A stretch of 61,383 bases of DNA, taken from positions 1-61,383 of the forward strand of contig CALVLZ010000013.1 in assembly GCA_944341445.1 (NCBI GenBank), read 5' to 3'. Of the stretch, positions 15,406 through 24,273 are shown one piece after another (within the stretch, counting starts at the first letter, position 1; every line of letters starts with the position of its first letter). This stretch comes from an uncultured Clostridia bacterium (lineage in GTDB: Bacteria > Bacillota > Clostridia > Christensenellales > UBA1242). A program made the translations under genes and the position numbers. Under the pieces are notes generated by a model. The model made no database searches and was not told the DNA's origin. It was given only the letters and a program-made list of their open reading frames with translations.

Positions 15406-17955
15406 TTATTTTGCTTCAAACCAATTTTCGCCATATGAAACTTCAACAGTTAATGGAACACTAAGTTTAACAACATTTTCCATACAGTCTTTTAAAATTG
15501 CTTTAACTTTTTCTAATTCATCTTTCTTTGTGTCAATTAAAAGTTCATCGTGAATTTGCAATATTAATTTGCTTTGTAATTTATTTTTTGTTAATTCTTC
15601 ATCAACTTTAATCATAGCAAGTTTAATAATATCACTTGCACTTCCTTGCAATGGCATATTCATTGCAGCACGCTCACCAAAAGTTCGTTGCATAAAGTTT
15701 GTTGCATTAATTTCAGGAATATTTCTAATTCTTCCAAAATATGTTTTAATAAATCCATTTTCTTTGCAGAACTTAACATTTTCATCCATATAACTTTTAA
15801 CTTTTGGATACTTATTAAAGTATGTTTTAATATACTCTGCAGCCATTTTTCTGGTTGAACCAATATTTTGGCTTAAACCATAATCTGAAATTCCATAAAT
15901 AATTCCAAAGTTAATTGCTTTTGCATCTCTACGCATTGCACTTGTAACATCGTTTAAGTTAACATTAAATATTTCACTTGCTGTTGTTGCGTGAATATCT
16001 TTATTTTGCAAAAATGCTTCAATTAATTTTTCATCTCCGCTGAAAGCTGCAAGCAATCTTAATTCAATTTGAGAATAATCTGCACTAACAATATATCCGT
16101 GGTTAAAACTTGGAATAAATATTTTTCGTAAAACCTTGCCTTCTTCTTTTCTAACAGGAATGTTTTGCAAGTTTGGTTCACTGCTACTTAATCTGCCTGT
16201 TGCTGTTAAAGTTTGATTAAAAACAGTGTGTATTTTATTTGTGTTTTTATCAATTAAACTTTCAAAAGCTTTTATATATGTTGTGTATAATTTACTAATT
16301 GTTCTGTAATTCAAAATTAAGTTGATTATTGGATGTTGATTAGCCATTTCTAACAAATAATCAACACTTGTGCTTTGCTTTTTGTTGTTGTATGATTGCA
16401 ATTTTAATTTATCAAATAAAATATTTGCTAGTTGTTTTGGGCTATTAATATTAAAAGTTTCACCAGCCATTTCATAAATTAAATTTGTTAAATCATCAAG
16501 TTGCTTAGAATATTGATTATCTAACTTATTCAACTCTGAAACATCAATTTTAAAGCCATTTTCTTCCATTTTGAATAGTAGTTCGCATAGTGGCATTTCA
16601 ATGTTATAAAACAAATTTTCCAAACCTAATTCTTTTAATTTTTGTAAATATTTTTCTTTTAACAAAAACAAAGAATATGCTAAAAATTTATCACTTAACA
16701 AATTTTCATCAATAACAGTTTTTAAGGATACATCAGATTTAACTAAACTATTAATTAAATATCTAGCAATTAAAACATCAAAACTTGCACCGTTAAATGA
16801 AATGTTATACTTTTGCAAAATATGTTTTAAGTTTTTTAAATCAAACACAATTTTTTTAACTTTTTCATTTTCAAAAAAACTTTTTAATTTGTTTAAAACT
16901 TCTGTCTTGTTTTCTTCGTTAAAATCAATTGAATATTCACAATTTTCATCAGGTACATAAATTTTTAGTTCTTCATCAAAACTTATCGAAACTTCCTTTA
17001 AGTTAGTTAATAATGCACAAAAACTTTCTAACTCACTTGCTTTTATTGTTTCACATTTTATATCTTCAACTTCAACTTTATCTATAATTTCATTATTTTC
17101 ACTGCTGAAAAGTTCACTTCTTTTAATTAAAGAATTAAATTGATATTGTTTAAAGAAATTTAAAACATCATTATTAAAAGGAAATTCATATTCATAAGAT
17201 TTTAAATTATCATCTAATTCAACATCACACTTAATAGTTGCTAATTGTTTGCTTAAATAAGCATTATCTTTATTTAATAATAATTTTTCTTTTAATTTTC
17301 CAGAGATATTATCAATGTTGTTATACACTTCATCCAAACTTCCATATGTGTTAATAAGTGTTAATGCTGTTTTTTCTCCAACGCCAGCAACACCAGGAAT
17401 ATTATCACTAGAATCTCCCATTAAACTTTTCAAATCAACAACTTGTTCTGGGTTAACACCATATTCATCTTTTAAATTATCAACTGTTAAATTAATTGTT
17501 TCACTAATACCTTTTTTTGTGAAATATACACATGTGTTTTTGTTTATTAATTGAAAACTATCCCTATCCCCTGTTACAACAATGTTTTCAACATCAAATT
17601 TTTTAGTTAAAGAGCCAATTATATCGTCTGCTTCTATTCCTTGTTTTTCAATAAACTTAATATTCATAATATTAAGCATATCTCTTAATATTTTAAACTG
17701 CGGAACTAACTCTTTTGGTGTTGGTTTTCTTGTTCCTTTGTAATCTTTGTATATTTCATTTCTAAAAGTTTTTTTGCCATAATCTAAAGCAACACAAATA
17801 TATTTTGGTTTAATTTCATTAATAATTTTAACCAAAATGTTTGTAAAACCAAAAACCCCATTTGAAACAACACCATCAAAATTTGCAAGCATTGGTAAAG
17901 CATAAAATGCTCTGTTTATTAAACTATTTCCATCAATAATCACAAATTTATCCAT
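15406..17955 (-). CDS. polA: DNA polymerase I
   Basis: 849 residues from ATG 17955 with AAGAGGT upstream; a start at 17991 would absorb the ribosome site and a palindrome. The N-terminal 5'-3' exonuclease (FVIIDGNSL, VTGDRDSFQL, LMGDSSDNIPG) is followed by a middle 3'-5' exonuclease-like region in which the acidic metal ligands look poorly conserved, as in Bacillus PolA, so proofreading is probably absent. The polymerase domain is intact: DYSQIELR (motif A), RRDAKAINFGIIYG (motif B) and QIHDELL (motif C). It fills gaps in repair and removes Okazaki primers. Confidence 0.97.
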   Translation of the reverse strand: MDKFVIIDGNSLINRAFYALPMLANFDGVVSNGVFGFTNILVKIINEIKPKYICVALDYGKKTFRNEIYKDYKGTRKPTPKELVPQFKILRDMLNIMNIKFIEKQGIEADDIIGSLTKKFDVENIVVTGDRDSFQLINKNTCVYFTKKGISETINLTVDNLKDEYGVNPEQVVDLKSLMGDSSDNIPGVAGVGEKTALTLINTYGSLDEVYNNIDNISGKLKEKLLLNKDNAYLSKQLATIKCDVELDDNLKSYEYEFPFNNDVLNFFKQYQFNSLIKRSELFSSENNEIIDKVEVEDIKCETIKASELESFCALLTNLKEVSISFDEELKIYVPDENCEYSIDFNEENKTEVLNKLKSFFENEKVKKIVFDLKNLKHILQKYNISFNGASFDVLIARYLINSLVKSDVSLKTVIDENLLSDKFLAYSLFLLKEKYLQKLKELGLENLFYNIEMPLCELLFKMEENGFKIDVSELNKLDNQYSKQLDDLTNLIYEMAGETFNINSPKQLANILFDKLKLQSYNNKKQSTSVDYLLEMANQHPIINLILNYRTISKLYTTYIKAFESLIDKNTNKIHTVFNQTLTATGRLSSSEPNLQNIPVRKEEGKVLRKIFIPSFNHGYIVSADYSQIELRLLAAFSGDEKLIEAFLQNKDIHATTASEIFNVNLNDVTSAMRRDAKAINFGIIYGISDYGLSQNIGSTRKMAAEYIKTYFNKYPKVKSYMDENVKFCKENGFIKTYFGRIRNIPEINATNFMQRTFGERAAMNMPLQGSASDIIKLAMIKVDEELTKNKLQSKLILQIHDELLIDTKKDELEKVKAILKDCMENVVKLSVPLTVEVSYGENWFEAK

Positions 17956-17966
17956 AACATACCTCT

Positions 17967-17980
17967 TAATACTAGTATTA
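17967..17980. promoter_or_regulatory. 14-bp palindrome in the polA leader
   Basis: TAATACTAGTATTA is a perfect palindrome located between a TATACT -10-like sequence and the polA ribosome site. It could be an operator, but no regulator is implied by the sequence. Confidence 0.3.
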
Positions 17981-18047
17981 GTATAACACAATATTTAATT
18001 TATTTATAAGAAATTAAAACAAATAATCTAAAAATTATATTTAATCG

Positions 18048-18076
18048 TTGCAAAAAAACAATTTGTATGATATTAT
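18048..18076 (+). promoter_or_regulatory. Promoter of tRNA-Leu
   Basis: TTGCAA (18048-18053), 17-base spacer, TATTAT (18071-18076), 19 bases before the tRNA 5' end. Confidence 0.75.
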
Positions 18077-18095
18077 ATTCAAGTAATTAATCTTT

Positions 18096-18182
18096 GCCGG
18101 TGTGGTGAAATTGGCAGACGCACCAGACTCAAAATCTGGCGGGGGAAACTCCGTGCCGGTTCGACTCCGGCCACCGGCACCA
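18096..18182 (+). tRNA. tRNA-Leu (anticodon CAA)
   Basis: 87-base class II tRNA. The acceptor stem GCCGGTG pairs with CACCGGC, followed by A and an encoded CCA. The anticodon stem CCAGA/TCTGG encloses the loop CTCAAAA, giving anticodon CAA for UUG codons. A long variable arm (GGGGGAAACTCC) and the TTCGACT T-loop confirm leucine identity. It is monocistronic with its own promoter and terminator. Confidence 0.98.
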
Positions 18183-18185
18183 CAA

Positions 18186-18213
18186 AAAAAGTATCTCATT
18201 ACAGATACTTTTT
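18186..18213 (+). terminator. Terminator of tRNA-Leu
   Basis: Stem AAAAAGTATCT/AGATACTTTTT with a 6-base loop and trailing T-run, starting 4 bases after the CCA end. Confidence 0.9.
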
Positions 18214-18337
18214 ATTTTTTTGTAACTCTAAATTTTCTATTTTAAATGAAAATCTTTTTTATTAACTTATTTATATTTATGCTAAATTATTATCATATAA
18301 AATAAAAATATGATATTATTAACTATAGGTATATTTT

Positions 18338-19315
18338 ATGAAAAAGTTAGATTTATATACAACATTGCTTATGATATTTATAGCACTTTCAATTATAGGA
18401 GTTGTTGGTTTAGGAATTTCTGTTTATTTTTTATTGTTATTAATACCATCAATTATCCTAGCATTTGTGATGATGACTTTAGCTCAAAATGAAATAGGAA
18501 AAGCAAAAAAAATTAATCCAACACAAAATAGAACACAGAACTTAGTTAAAAATATGGTTAATGAAAAATTACAAACTTATTTGGCAAAACTAGAAAATTT
18601 ATCAAAACCAAGTGTTCAACTTGTTAAAACACAAAACAAAACCTTTTCTAAATTTGGAGGAATGCCAATTGTTCCAAAAGAATTTAAATGGCCAATGTTT
18701 AAAAACAAACCAATTCCTTTCCTACTACAAATTGATTTTAGTGAAATTAATAAAAATGGAACAATAAAAAATTTTCCAACTGAAGGTTTGTTATACGTTT
18801 TTGTTAACAGTGCAAAAGTAAACTTTGAAGAAATGGAAGATGAAAAAGATTTTTCTTACAAAGTTAACGAAACTTTTAAAATTTTATATTACAACACAAA
18901 CAGCAAATTAAAACAAATTGAAAAACAAGAAAATTTAAAATATGTTTATAAAGAATTTTATGTAACTAAAAATTATGTTAAAACCTACCCTGATTATGAC
19001 GATAGTAAAGAAGTTCAAAACACCTTACCTAAAAATGATGAAATTATTGTTGATGCATACAATAATTTACGTGAAAAAAGCGAATTTTCTTTTATGCTTG
19101 GTGGTTACAGATATAATATTCAAGAAAATACATTTTTAGAAAACTTAAACAACAATATTTCTGATGATTATGTTTTATTATTAAAAATTGATAGCCTTTT
19201 TGATGATGAAAATTTTGTTTGGGGCGATTTAGGAACTATAAACTTTTACATAAAACAAGAAGATTTAAAAAATTGCAACTTTGATAATGTTGTTTTAGAA
19301 ATGCAAACAACTTAA
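18338..19315 (+). CDS. DUF1963 (YwqG-like) protein with N-terminal membrane segments
   Basis: 325 residues. Two hydrophobic helices (about 5-55) precede a DUF1963 domain recognised by GGMPIVPKEFKWP, PFLLQIDFSEI, and the terminal LLLKIDSLFDDENFVWGDLGTINFYI. The family (YwqG) is widespread but has no established biochemical role. The membrane anchor is less common, since many members are soluble. The ATG at 18338 has only a poor ribosome site, so the exact start is slightly uncertain. It converges with the ferritin-like gene and shares its terminator. Confidence 0.85.
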   Translation: MKKLDLYTTLLMIFIALSIIGVVGLGISVYFLLLLIPSIILAFVMMTLAQNEIGKAKKINPTQNRTQNLVKNMVNEKLQTYLAKLENLSKPSVQLVKTQNKTFSKFGGMPIVPKEFKWPMFKNKPIPFLLQIDFSEINKNGTIKNFPTEGLLYVFVNSAKVNFEEMEDEKDFSYKVNETFKILYYNTNSKLKQIEKQENLKYVYKEFYVTKNYVKTYPDYDDSKEVQNTLPKNDEIIVDAYNNLREKSEFSFMLGGYRYNIQENTFLENLNNNISDDYVLLLKIDSLFDDENFVWGDLGTINFYIKQEDLKNCNFDNVVLEMQTT

Positions 19316-19348
19316 TAAATAAAATGTTTATTGTAAAAAACATTAATA

Positions 19349-19385
19349 AAAAAAATAAAAGCTAGTTAACTAGCTTTTATTTTTT
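19349..19385. terminator. Bidirectional terminator between convergent genes
   Basis: Nearly perfect palindrome, core AAAAGCTAGTTAACTAGCTTTT flanked by A- and T-runs, serving the plus gene ending at 19315 and the minus gene ending at 19370; the latter's stop lies inside. Confidence 0.88.
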
Positions 19386-19711
19386 AAATCATTAAACTCT
19401 GAAAACCCACTCACCACATATTGTTTTTGGCTTGGGTCTAAATAATTAATTAACCCAATAAGTTTTCCAACATGGTTCAATTCTTCATTTTTTATATCTT
19501 CCCAAGTTTTAATTGCAAATTTATTTGTTGTTGTATGTATGTGATTGTCATATTCTATAATTGCCTGTATTTCACCCACTAAATCTTGTCTTGCTTTTTG
19601 CAAAGTTTCAAAATTTTCCATACTTAAAGATTTTGTGTTGTTTATAAAATTTGTTTCCTTATTTTGAGAATTATTTTCACTTAAATTAGGATTATTAAAA
19701 ATGTTAAACAT
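19370..19711 (-). CDS. Ferritin-like four-helix protein (rubrerythrin-type diiron motif partial)
   Basis: 113 residues from ATG 19711, chosen because GGAGGTGA directly precedes it. After an Asn-rich ~35-residue N terminus comes a helix with ARQDLVGEIQAIIEYDNHI and a second with WEDIKNEELNHVGKL, the E-x6-Y/E-x-x-H pattern of the ferritin-like superfamily. Only two of the usual four helices are obvious, so it may dimerise to form a bundle. Metal binding or a coat-associated role are possible; the assignment is to superfamily only. Confidence 0.65.
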   Translation of the reverse strand: MFNIFNNPNLSENNSQNKETNFINNTKSLSMENFETLQKARQDLVGEIQAIIEYDNHIHTTTNKFAIKTWEDIKNEELNHVGKLIGLINYLDPSQKQYVVSGFSEFNDLKNKS

Positions 19712-19758
19712 ATTCACCTCCATAAATATATATTTATTTATGGATTTTAATGTGATAA

Positions 19759-21183
19759 TTAATTTATTCTTTTTTCAAAATACTTAATAAGCAATTTCTT
19801 TGCATAATCTGTTTCAACATATGCAAACCATTTTAATTCTGCTTTATTTTTTATTTCATTATACTTATTTCTTTCAACAAAAATTTCAACTTTATCATTT
19901 TCCTTTAAAACTGTGTATGGTGGCTGTTTTATTTTGCTATCGTTAATAATTGCATATTTAAAACCCAATCCAATATCTTTACATATTTTAAAAGCAAAAT
20001 CAAGGACCGTGCTTCCCTCCGGCATATAAATAATTTCATCTGTTGCAGACCTAACTTTAATAAATGAAGTTATTATTTTATGTGTGTTAACATCATCTAA
20101 TAAATCAAGATTCAACCCTTCAGTTGTTCCAATTCTATGTTCAAAAAAGTTCTTTTTAGTTAAAAAATAAACACAAATAATATTATTAAATTTATCAACC
20201 AATTTTAAATATGGCAAATTAGAAACTTTGCCTAAATTTTCACCTATACACCTTATGCCATATTCTTTAAATAAAATTTGTTTATCAAAAAAATCGGATA
20301 TAGCATCTTTTACATCACCTTTATATATTAAGAATATTTTATATGTTGGAACTTTTAAAATTTGACCTTGTGTTATTCTGTTAATGTTTATTCCCTTATT
20401 TCTTGCAGAAACAAAATCGAATACTTGATATTCCTTAATTGGTTCAAAAATAAAGTCTTTAAAAATGTTTTCATTAAGTTTATTTTTAAACAAATCAACA
20501 ACTTGCATTAAATTTTTATCATTAACGGAATGATAAAATTTATATTGTTCAAAAAAGAAAGTTTCATCACCTTTAACAATTTTAAAACATTCATTTTTAA
20601 TTTCATCATAAAAATATCTAGAATTTAAAGTTAAAGCAAGTGGTAAAACCCAACGTTCTGTTTCTTTAACCTTTTCTAATTGTTTATATTTTGGAAAAAT
20701 TGATATTGTTCTTAAATTATGCAATCTATCTGCAAATTTAACATATAAACCTAATGGATTTTTCTTTCCTAAAGAAACTAGTTTTTTAAAAGTTTGTTCT
20801 TCCATAGAAGATTGCAAAAACTCTTCGCTTTCATAAATATCTGAGTTATCAAATATATATTTTGAGTTATCTATTGCACTAACAGAATCAACAATTTGAG
20901 CAACATTTTTTCCAAACTCTAATTTCATTTTATCCAGCGTATAATCACAATCTTCAATTGTATCGTGTAGCAATGCTGAACAAATAACATCAACATCAAA
21001 ATCCAATTTTTCCAAAATTAAAGCTACTTCTAGCGGATGAATAATATAAGGTTCTCCACTTTTACGTGTTTGGTTTTCATGCAAACTATCCGCCAAGTTA
21101 AAAGCTCTTTCAACTTTAGAATAATCAACATTTTTATTAATTAAATTAGATTTCAATAATTGCCATAAATCAAATTTATTCAA
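19759..21183 (-). CDS. RelA/SpoT-like HD hydrolase-TGS protein lacking a clear synthetase
   Basis: 474 residues. The N-terminal HD domain matches RelA/SpoT hydrolases: KSGEPYIIHPLEVALIL (41-57), LLHDTIEDC (71-79) and VKFADRLHNLRT (148-159), with H73/D74 and D152 as metal/catalytic residues. Where the (p)ppGpp synthetase would lie (about 240-370) I find no G-R-x-K or substrate-binding pattern; the region is divergent. A TGS domain follows (IYMPEGSTVLDFAFKI to VEIFV). The ATG overlaps the stop of the XRE gene by 8 bases, so they form a coupled pair. It may degrade alarmones or related nucleotides, or be regulatory; unlike canonical Rel it lacks the ACT domain. Confidence 0.8.
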   Translation of the reverse strand: MNKFDLWQLLKSNLINKNVDYSKVERAFNLADSLHENQTRKSGEPYIIHPLEVALILEKLDFDVDVICSALLHDTIEDCDYTLDKMKLEFGKNVAQIVDSVSAIDNSKYIFDNSDIYESEEFLQSSMEEQTFKKLVSLGKKNPLGLYVKFADRLHNLRTISIFPKYKQLEKVKETERWVLPLALTLNSRYFYDEIKNECFKIVKGDETFFFEQYKFYHSVNDKNLMQVVDLFKNKLNENIFKDFIFEPIKEYQVFDFVSARNKGININRITQGQILKVPTYKIFLIYKGDVKDAISDFFDKQILFKEYGIRCIGENLGKVSNLPYLKLVDKFNNIICVYFLTKKNFFEHRIGTTEGLNLDLLDDVNTHKIITSFIKVRSATDEIIYMPEGSTVLDFAFKICKDIGLGFKYAIINDSKIKQPPYTVLKENDKVEIFVERNKYNEIKNKAELKWFAYVETDYAKKLLIKYFEKRIN

Positions 21184-22138
21184 TTTCTTCGCCCTCTTTA
21201 ATCATTTTGTATATAAAGTCATCTTCTCTGTTTGAAATTTTTGCAAATCTAAACATATTAGCATCCAATATTTCGTTAAATCTAAACTTAATGTTATTAT
21301 CAACAATAGCTTCTTTTTGAGCATCAGTTAAAGCCCCTGCTAAATCATCTTTATCAATATATAAACGTTTAACTAAATCTATAATTTCTTTAACAGAAGT
21401 TGTAAAATTTATTGTTGGAGCATCTAATTGCAAGTATGAATATATTTCCGCATCTGATTTTTCAATTAACTTTTTAGATATCATAGCATATTGAATACAT
21501 GGATTATGTTCTCTACCTCTTGAAACAGAATTAACTGTTCCAATCCCACCAATATATTCATTTGGAGATGGCGGATTATTGAAAATCATAAAACATTCAT
21601 CACCATTTGAAGAATTTGAAAGTTTTATAAACATATTTTGATTAGTTGCATTTAATTGACCTGTGTAAAAATTTCCAGATTCTTTTTGTAAATCAATAAT
21701 TTTTTTATAACTTTTAATATTGTTTAATTCTTTTAAAAGTAAAACTATTTCTTTTTTATCTTTTAAAAAACTTGCACAAGCTTTAATTGCGTTGCTGTTA
21801 TCTTTAAATAAACTTAATATTCCATAATTTAATGTGTTTGAAATGTTATTGTGAACATTGCCTTTATACATTGTGTTGTTGTAATAATATACAATATAAT
21901 TTCCTATAAATTTATCACACGCAACAGAATCTTTTGTTTCAATATTACCAAACAATAAATCATCTGAACTAAAACCAAAAGCACTTTTAAGTGCCATTAA
22001 AAATGAAATTGATGGTTCTCTTGCTCCAGAAATATAATTGTTAATGCTTGCTTGAGAAAAACCTGTTTTTAATGCTATTTCTTTTTGACTAAATTTTAAA
22101 GCAATTTTTTTTAAATTTTCTGAAAATTTTTCAACCAT
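21176..22138 (-). CDS. XRE-family regulator with C-terminal sensor-like domain
   Basis: 320 residues. The N-terminal helix-turn-helix (5-60) includes SQKEIALKTGFSQASINNYISG. The rest is an uncharacterised domain with beta-rich segments (GNYIVYYYNNTMYKG, FIKLSNSS, NEYIGGIGTVNSVSRGREHNP), similar in general style to C-terminal domains seen in other Firmicute XRE proteins, followed by a helical tail. It is translationally coupled to the RSH-like gene downstream, so it may sense a ligand and control that partner. An AGAGG ribosome site and a good promoter precede it. Confidence 0.8.
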   Translation of the reverse strand: MVEKFSENLKKIALKFSQKEIALKTGFSQASINNYISGAREPSISFLMALKSAFGFSSDDLLFGNIETKDSVACDKFIGNYIVYYYNNTMYKGNVHNNISNTLNYGILSLFKDNSNAIKACASFLKDKKEIVLLLKELNNIKSYKKIIDLQKESGNFYTGQLNATNQNMFIKLSNSSNGDECFMIFNNPPSPNEYIGGIGTVNSVSRGREHNPCIQYAMISKKLIEKSDAEIYSYLQLDAPTINFTTSVKEIIDLVKRLYIDKDDLAGALTDAQKEAIVDNNIKFRFNEILDANMFRFAKISNREDDFIYKMIKEGEEIE

Positions 22139-22168
22139 ATTAAGTCAACCTCTTTCTTTTGTTATTTA

Positions 22169-22197
22169 AATATATCACAAATGTAAATTACGTTCAA
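22169..22197 (-). promoter_or_regulatory. Promoter of the XRE/RSH-like pair
   Basis: TTGAAC (22197-22192), 17-base spacer, TATATT (22174-22169) on the minus strand, 30 bases before the XRE start. Confidence 0.7.
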
Positions 22198-22221
22198 CAA
22201 TTTTGGAATGGAATAATAATA

Positions 22222-22250
22222 AAAAAGCACACATAAATCTGTGTACTTTT
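22222..22250 (-). terminator. Terminator of the DUF2188 gene
   Basis: Stem AAAAGCACACA/TGTGTACTTTT with one mismatch and a T-run on the minus strand; it touches the stop at 22249. Confidence 0.75.
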
Positions 22251-22587
22251 ATTTTATGTTTATGTTAGCTTTCTTTTGGAATTTTCCATCTTTTTTGTGA
22301 ACAACAAAATTTAAATCCATACTTTCACAAAGTTCTTTAACACGTTGCAATGCTTCTTCTTTTGTTGGATAACTGCAAATAACTCTTTTTGCATCATCTT
22401 TCTTAATTTTCCATAATCTATCAGTTTTATCATATAAAACTCTGTAAACTGATTTTTTTGTTTGAGTTTCTTTTTTTACGTTCATATCAGTTTTGTTTTT
22501 TGTTTCAACTTTAGTTGCAACTTTTTCTTTAATTTCAGCATTTGCACAACTTTTTTTAGTATCTTTTTTAACCATTTTATCTGCCAT
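22249..22587 (-). CDS. DUF2188 domain protein with lysine-rich N terminus
   Basis: 112 residues. The C-terminal half, from SVYRVLYDKTDRLWKIKKDD through TKEEALQRVKEL to FVVHKKDGKFQKK, matches DUF2188, a small family of unknown function. The first ~45 residues are Lys/Thr-rich and low-complexity, comparable to the tail on ribosomal protein S20 in the same window, and may bind nucleic acid. AAGGAGAAG is the ribosome site. No operon partner. Confidence 0.8.
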   Translation of the reverse strand: MADKMVKKDTKKSCANAEIKEKVATKVETKNKTDMNVKKETQTKKSVYRVLYDKTDRLWKIKKDDAKRVICSYPTKEEALQRVKELCESMDLNFVVHKKDGKFQKKANINIK

Positions 22588-22689
22588 AACACTTCTCCTT
22601 TGTTAACATTACCATTTAAGTTTGTAAATTAACTTAAACAATAAAACCATTATTCTTAATTATATTGTATCACATATTAAAAATTAAAA

Positions 22690-23574
22690 CTATAATTTGT
22701 TTAAAATTTCTTTAATACTTTTAATATCATAATTAGTTAAAGCTAAATTTATGGCGTACGAAATTATTGTTGAAATAATATTAACACTTTCTTCAACATC
22801 TTTAACAGTTAAAACAATATCTTCAAAATCGTTTGAGTATTTTAAATTGTTTTTAAAATTGTTTTCATTTAAAACATTTTCAACGAAAGTTTTAGCATAA
22901 ACAACAAGTGGAACCCCAATAACAATAACATCAATTTTTGTTGCATTTTTATCAATTTTTTTTCTAGCGTTTTCAACACCAGAACCTGGGGTGATTCCTG
23001 CGTTATTAATTTGAAAACTTGTTGCTAACCTTGAATAATTTGAAGCACAAAAAGTGTCAATAATAATAATTTTTTTAGGCTTAATTTTTGAAACAACACT
23101 TTCAACAATATCTCCACTTTCTATTCCCGTTAAACCCAAAACACTTGTTGCAATTGCACTAATTTTAGGCATATTTTTAAAAACATTTGGTAAATGTCTT
23201 GTAACAATAATATTCTTAACAACTTTTGCACCCAAACTATCAGCATTAATATGCCTATTACCAAGCCCAACAACCAATATTTCATCACTTTCATTAATGT
23301 TCTTTAAGTATTTTTTTATCACTTTAGATAGGTATTTAATAAGGTAAATTTTTTCCATATTGTTTGCAAGCAATAAGTTTGAAAAATTAACAATTGTGTA
23401 ATTTCCTTCATCTCTATCTAACAGTTTGGAAAGCTTTTTATCTATTGTAAAGTCTTCTCTTTTTAAACCGTATTTGCCGTAAAAATTTTTAGATTTAAAA
23501 TTCGCTAAATCTTTCGCATTTTCATTTTTTCTCTTTAAATAAATTTCATTAATTAAATCAGAGTATTTTTGCAT
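22690..23574 (-). CDS. gpr: Germination protease GPR
   Basis: 294 residues. Recognised by VVGLGNRHINADSLGAKVV (101-119), the IIDTFCASNYSRL segment (171-183) and TPGSGVENARKKID. The aspartates D112 and D173 correspond to the two catalytic aspartates of the Bacillus megaterium enzyme (127 and 193). GPR degrades the small acid-soluble DNA-protecting proteins when spores germinate and is made as an inactive zymogen in the forespore. Its presence beside rpsT, holA and comEC matches the conserved Firmicute order. It diverges from rpsT. This is one of the best indicators of endospore formation in the window. Confidence 0.95.
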   Translation of the reverse strand: MQKYSDLINEIYLKRKNENAKDLANFKSKNFYGKYGLKREDFTIDKKLSKLLDRDEGNYTIVNFSNLLLANNMEKIYLIKYLSKVIKKYLKNINESDEILVVGLGNRHINADSLGAKVVKNIIVTRHLPNVFKNMPKISAIATSVLGLTGIESGDIVESVVSKIKPKKIIIIDTFCASNYSRLATSFQINNAGITPGSGVENARKKIDKNATKIDVIVIGVPLVVYAKTFVENVLNENNFKNNLKYSNDFEDIVLTVKDVEESVNIISTIISYAINLALTNYDIKSIKEILNKL

Positions 23575-23626
23575 AAAATTTCCTTTAAAATATTTTTAAT
23601 ATTATTGCCAAAATTAGAAATAATTC

Positions 23627-23655
23627 TTGCTATATTAAAAATAATATGCTAAAAT
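23627..23655 (+). promoter_or_regulatory. Promoter of rpsT
   Basis: TTGCTA, 17-base spacer, TAAAAT on the plus strand, leaving a leader of about 40 bases ending in AAGGAG before the GTG start. Confidence 0.7.
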
Positions 23656-23700
23656 ATTGCAGACTTTAAAGATACATTAAACAATTAAGGAGAAATAATC

Positions 23701-24237
23701 GTGGCAAATATTAAATCTGCTAAAAAACGCATTGATGTTATTAAAAGAAGAAGAGAAGAAAATAAATTTGTTAAAACAACAATTAGCACAAAAATTAAAA
23801 ATTTCAGAAAAACTCTTGCTGCTAAAGATTTTGCAACAGCTGAAGAACAATTAACTGAAATTACTGCTCTTGTTAATTCAGCTTGCTCAAAAGGAATTTT
23901 ACATAAAAACAATTCTAGCAGAAAAGTTTCTCGTTTAAGTATGGCTTTAAGCAACGCTAAAAAACAAGAAAATGTTGTTGAAGCTGCACCTAAAAAAGTA
24001 GAAAAAGTTGTTGAAGAAAAAGCTGAAGTTAAAGAAGTTAAAGAAACAAAAGCTCCAGCAAAAAAAGCAACTAAGAAAGCTGCTGAAAAAGAAGAAAAAC
24101 CTGCTAAAAAAGCAACAGCAAAAAAAGCAACTAAAGAAGTTGCAGAAGAAGAAAAACCTGCTAAAAAAACAGCAACTAAAAAAGCATCAAGCGAAAAGAA
24201 AACTACAACAAAAAAAGCTACTAAAAAAGCTGAATAA
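23701..24237 (+). CDS. rpsT: Ribosomal protein S20 with histone-H1-like C-terminal extension
   Basis: 178 residues from a GTG start after TTAAGGAGA. Residues 1 to about 89 are ordinary S20 (MANIKSAKKRIDVIKRRREE, then KGILHKNNSSRKVSRLS), which binds 16S rRNA early in 30S assembly. The remaining ~89 residues are an unusual tail: an acidic/lysine stretch followed by repeats of the type EEKPAKKATAKKATK, like histone H1 or HU tails. S20 is normally under 90 residues, so the gene is twice the usual length. There is no frameshift; the reading frame is continuous and ends at the terminator. The tail may bind DNA or RNA or be unstructured; its role is unknown. Confidence 0.93.
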   Translation: MANIKSAKKRIDVIKRRREENKFVKTTISTKIKNFRKTLAAKDFATAEEQLTEITALVNSACSKGILHKNNSSRKVSRLSMALSNAKKQENVVEAAPKKVEKVVEEKAEVKEVKETKAPAKKATKKAAEKEEKPAKKATAKKATKEVAEEEKPAKKTATKKASSEKKTTTKKATKKAE

Positions 24238-24238
24238 T

Positions 24239-24267
24239 AAAAAAGAAGGATTTTGCATCCTTCTTTT
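24239..24267 (+). terminator. Terminator of rpsT
   Basis: Stem AAAAAGAAGGAT/ATCCTTCTTTTT just after the TAA, followed by T-run. It can also act on the minus-strand ORF ending at 24274. Confidence 0.9.
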
Positions 24268-24273
24268 TTTTAC

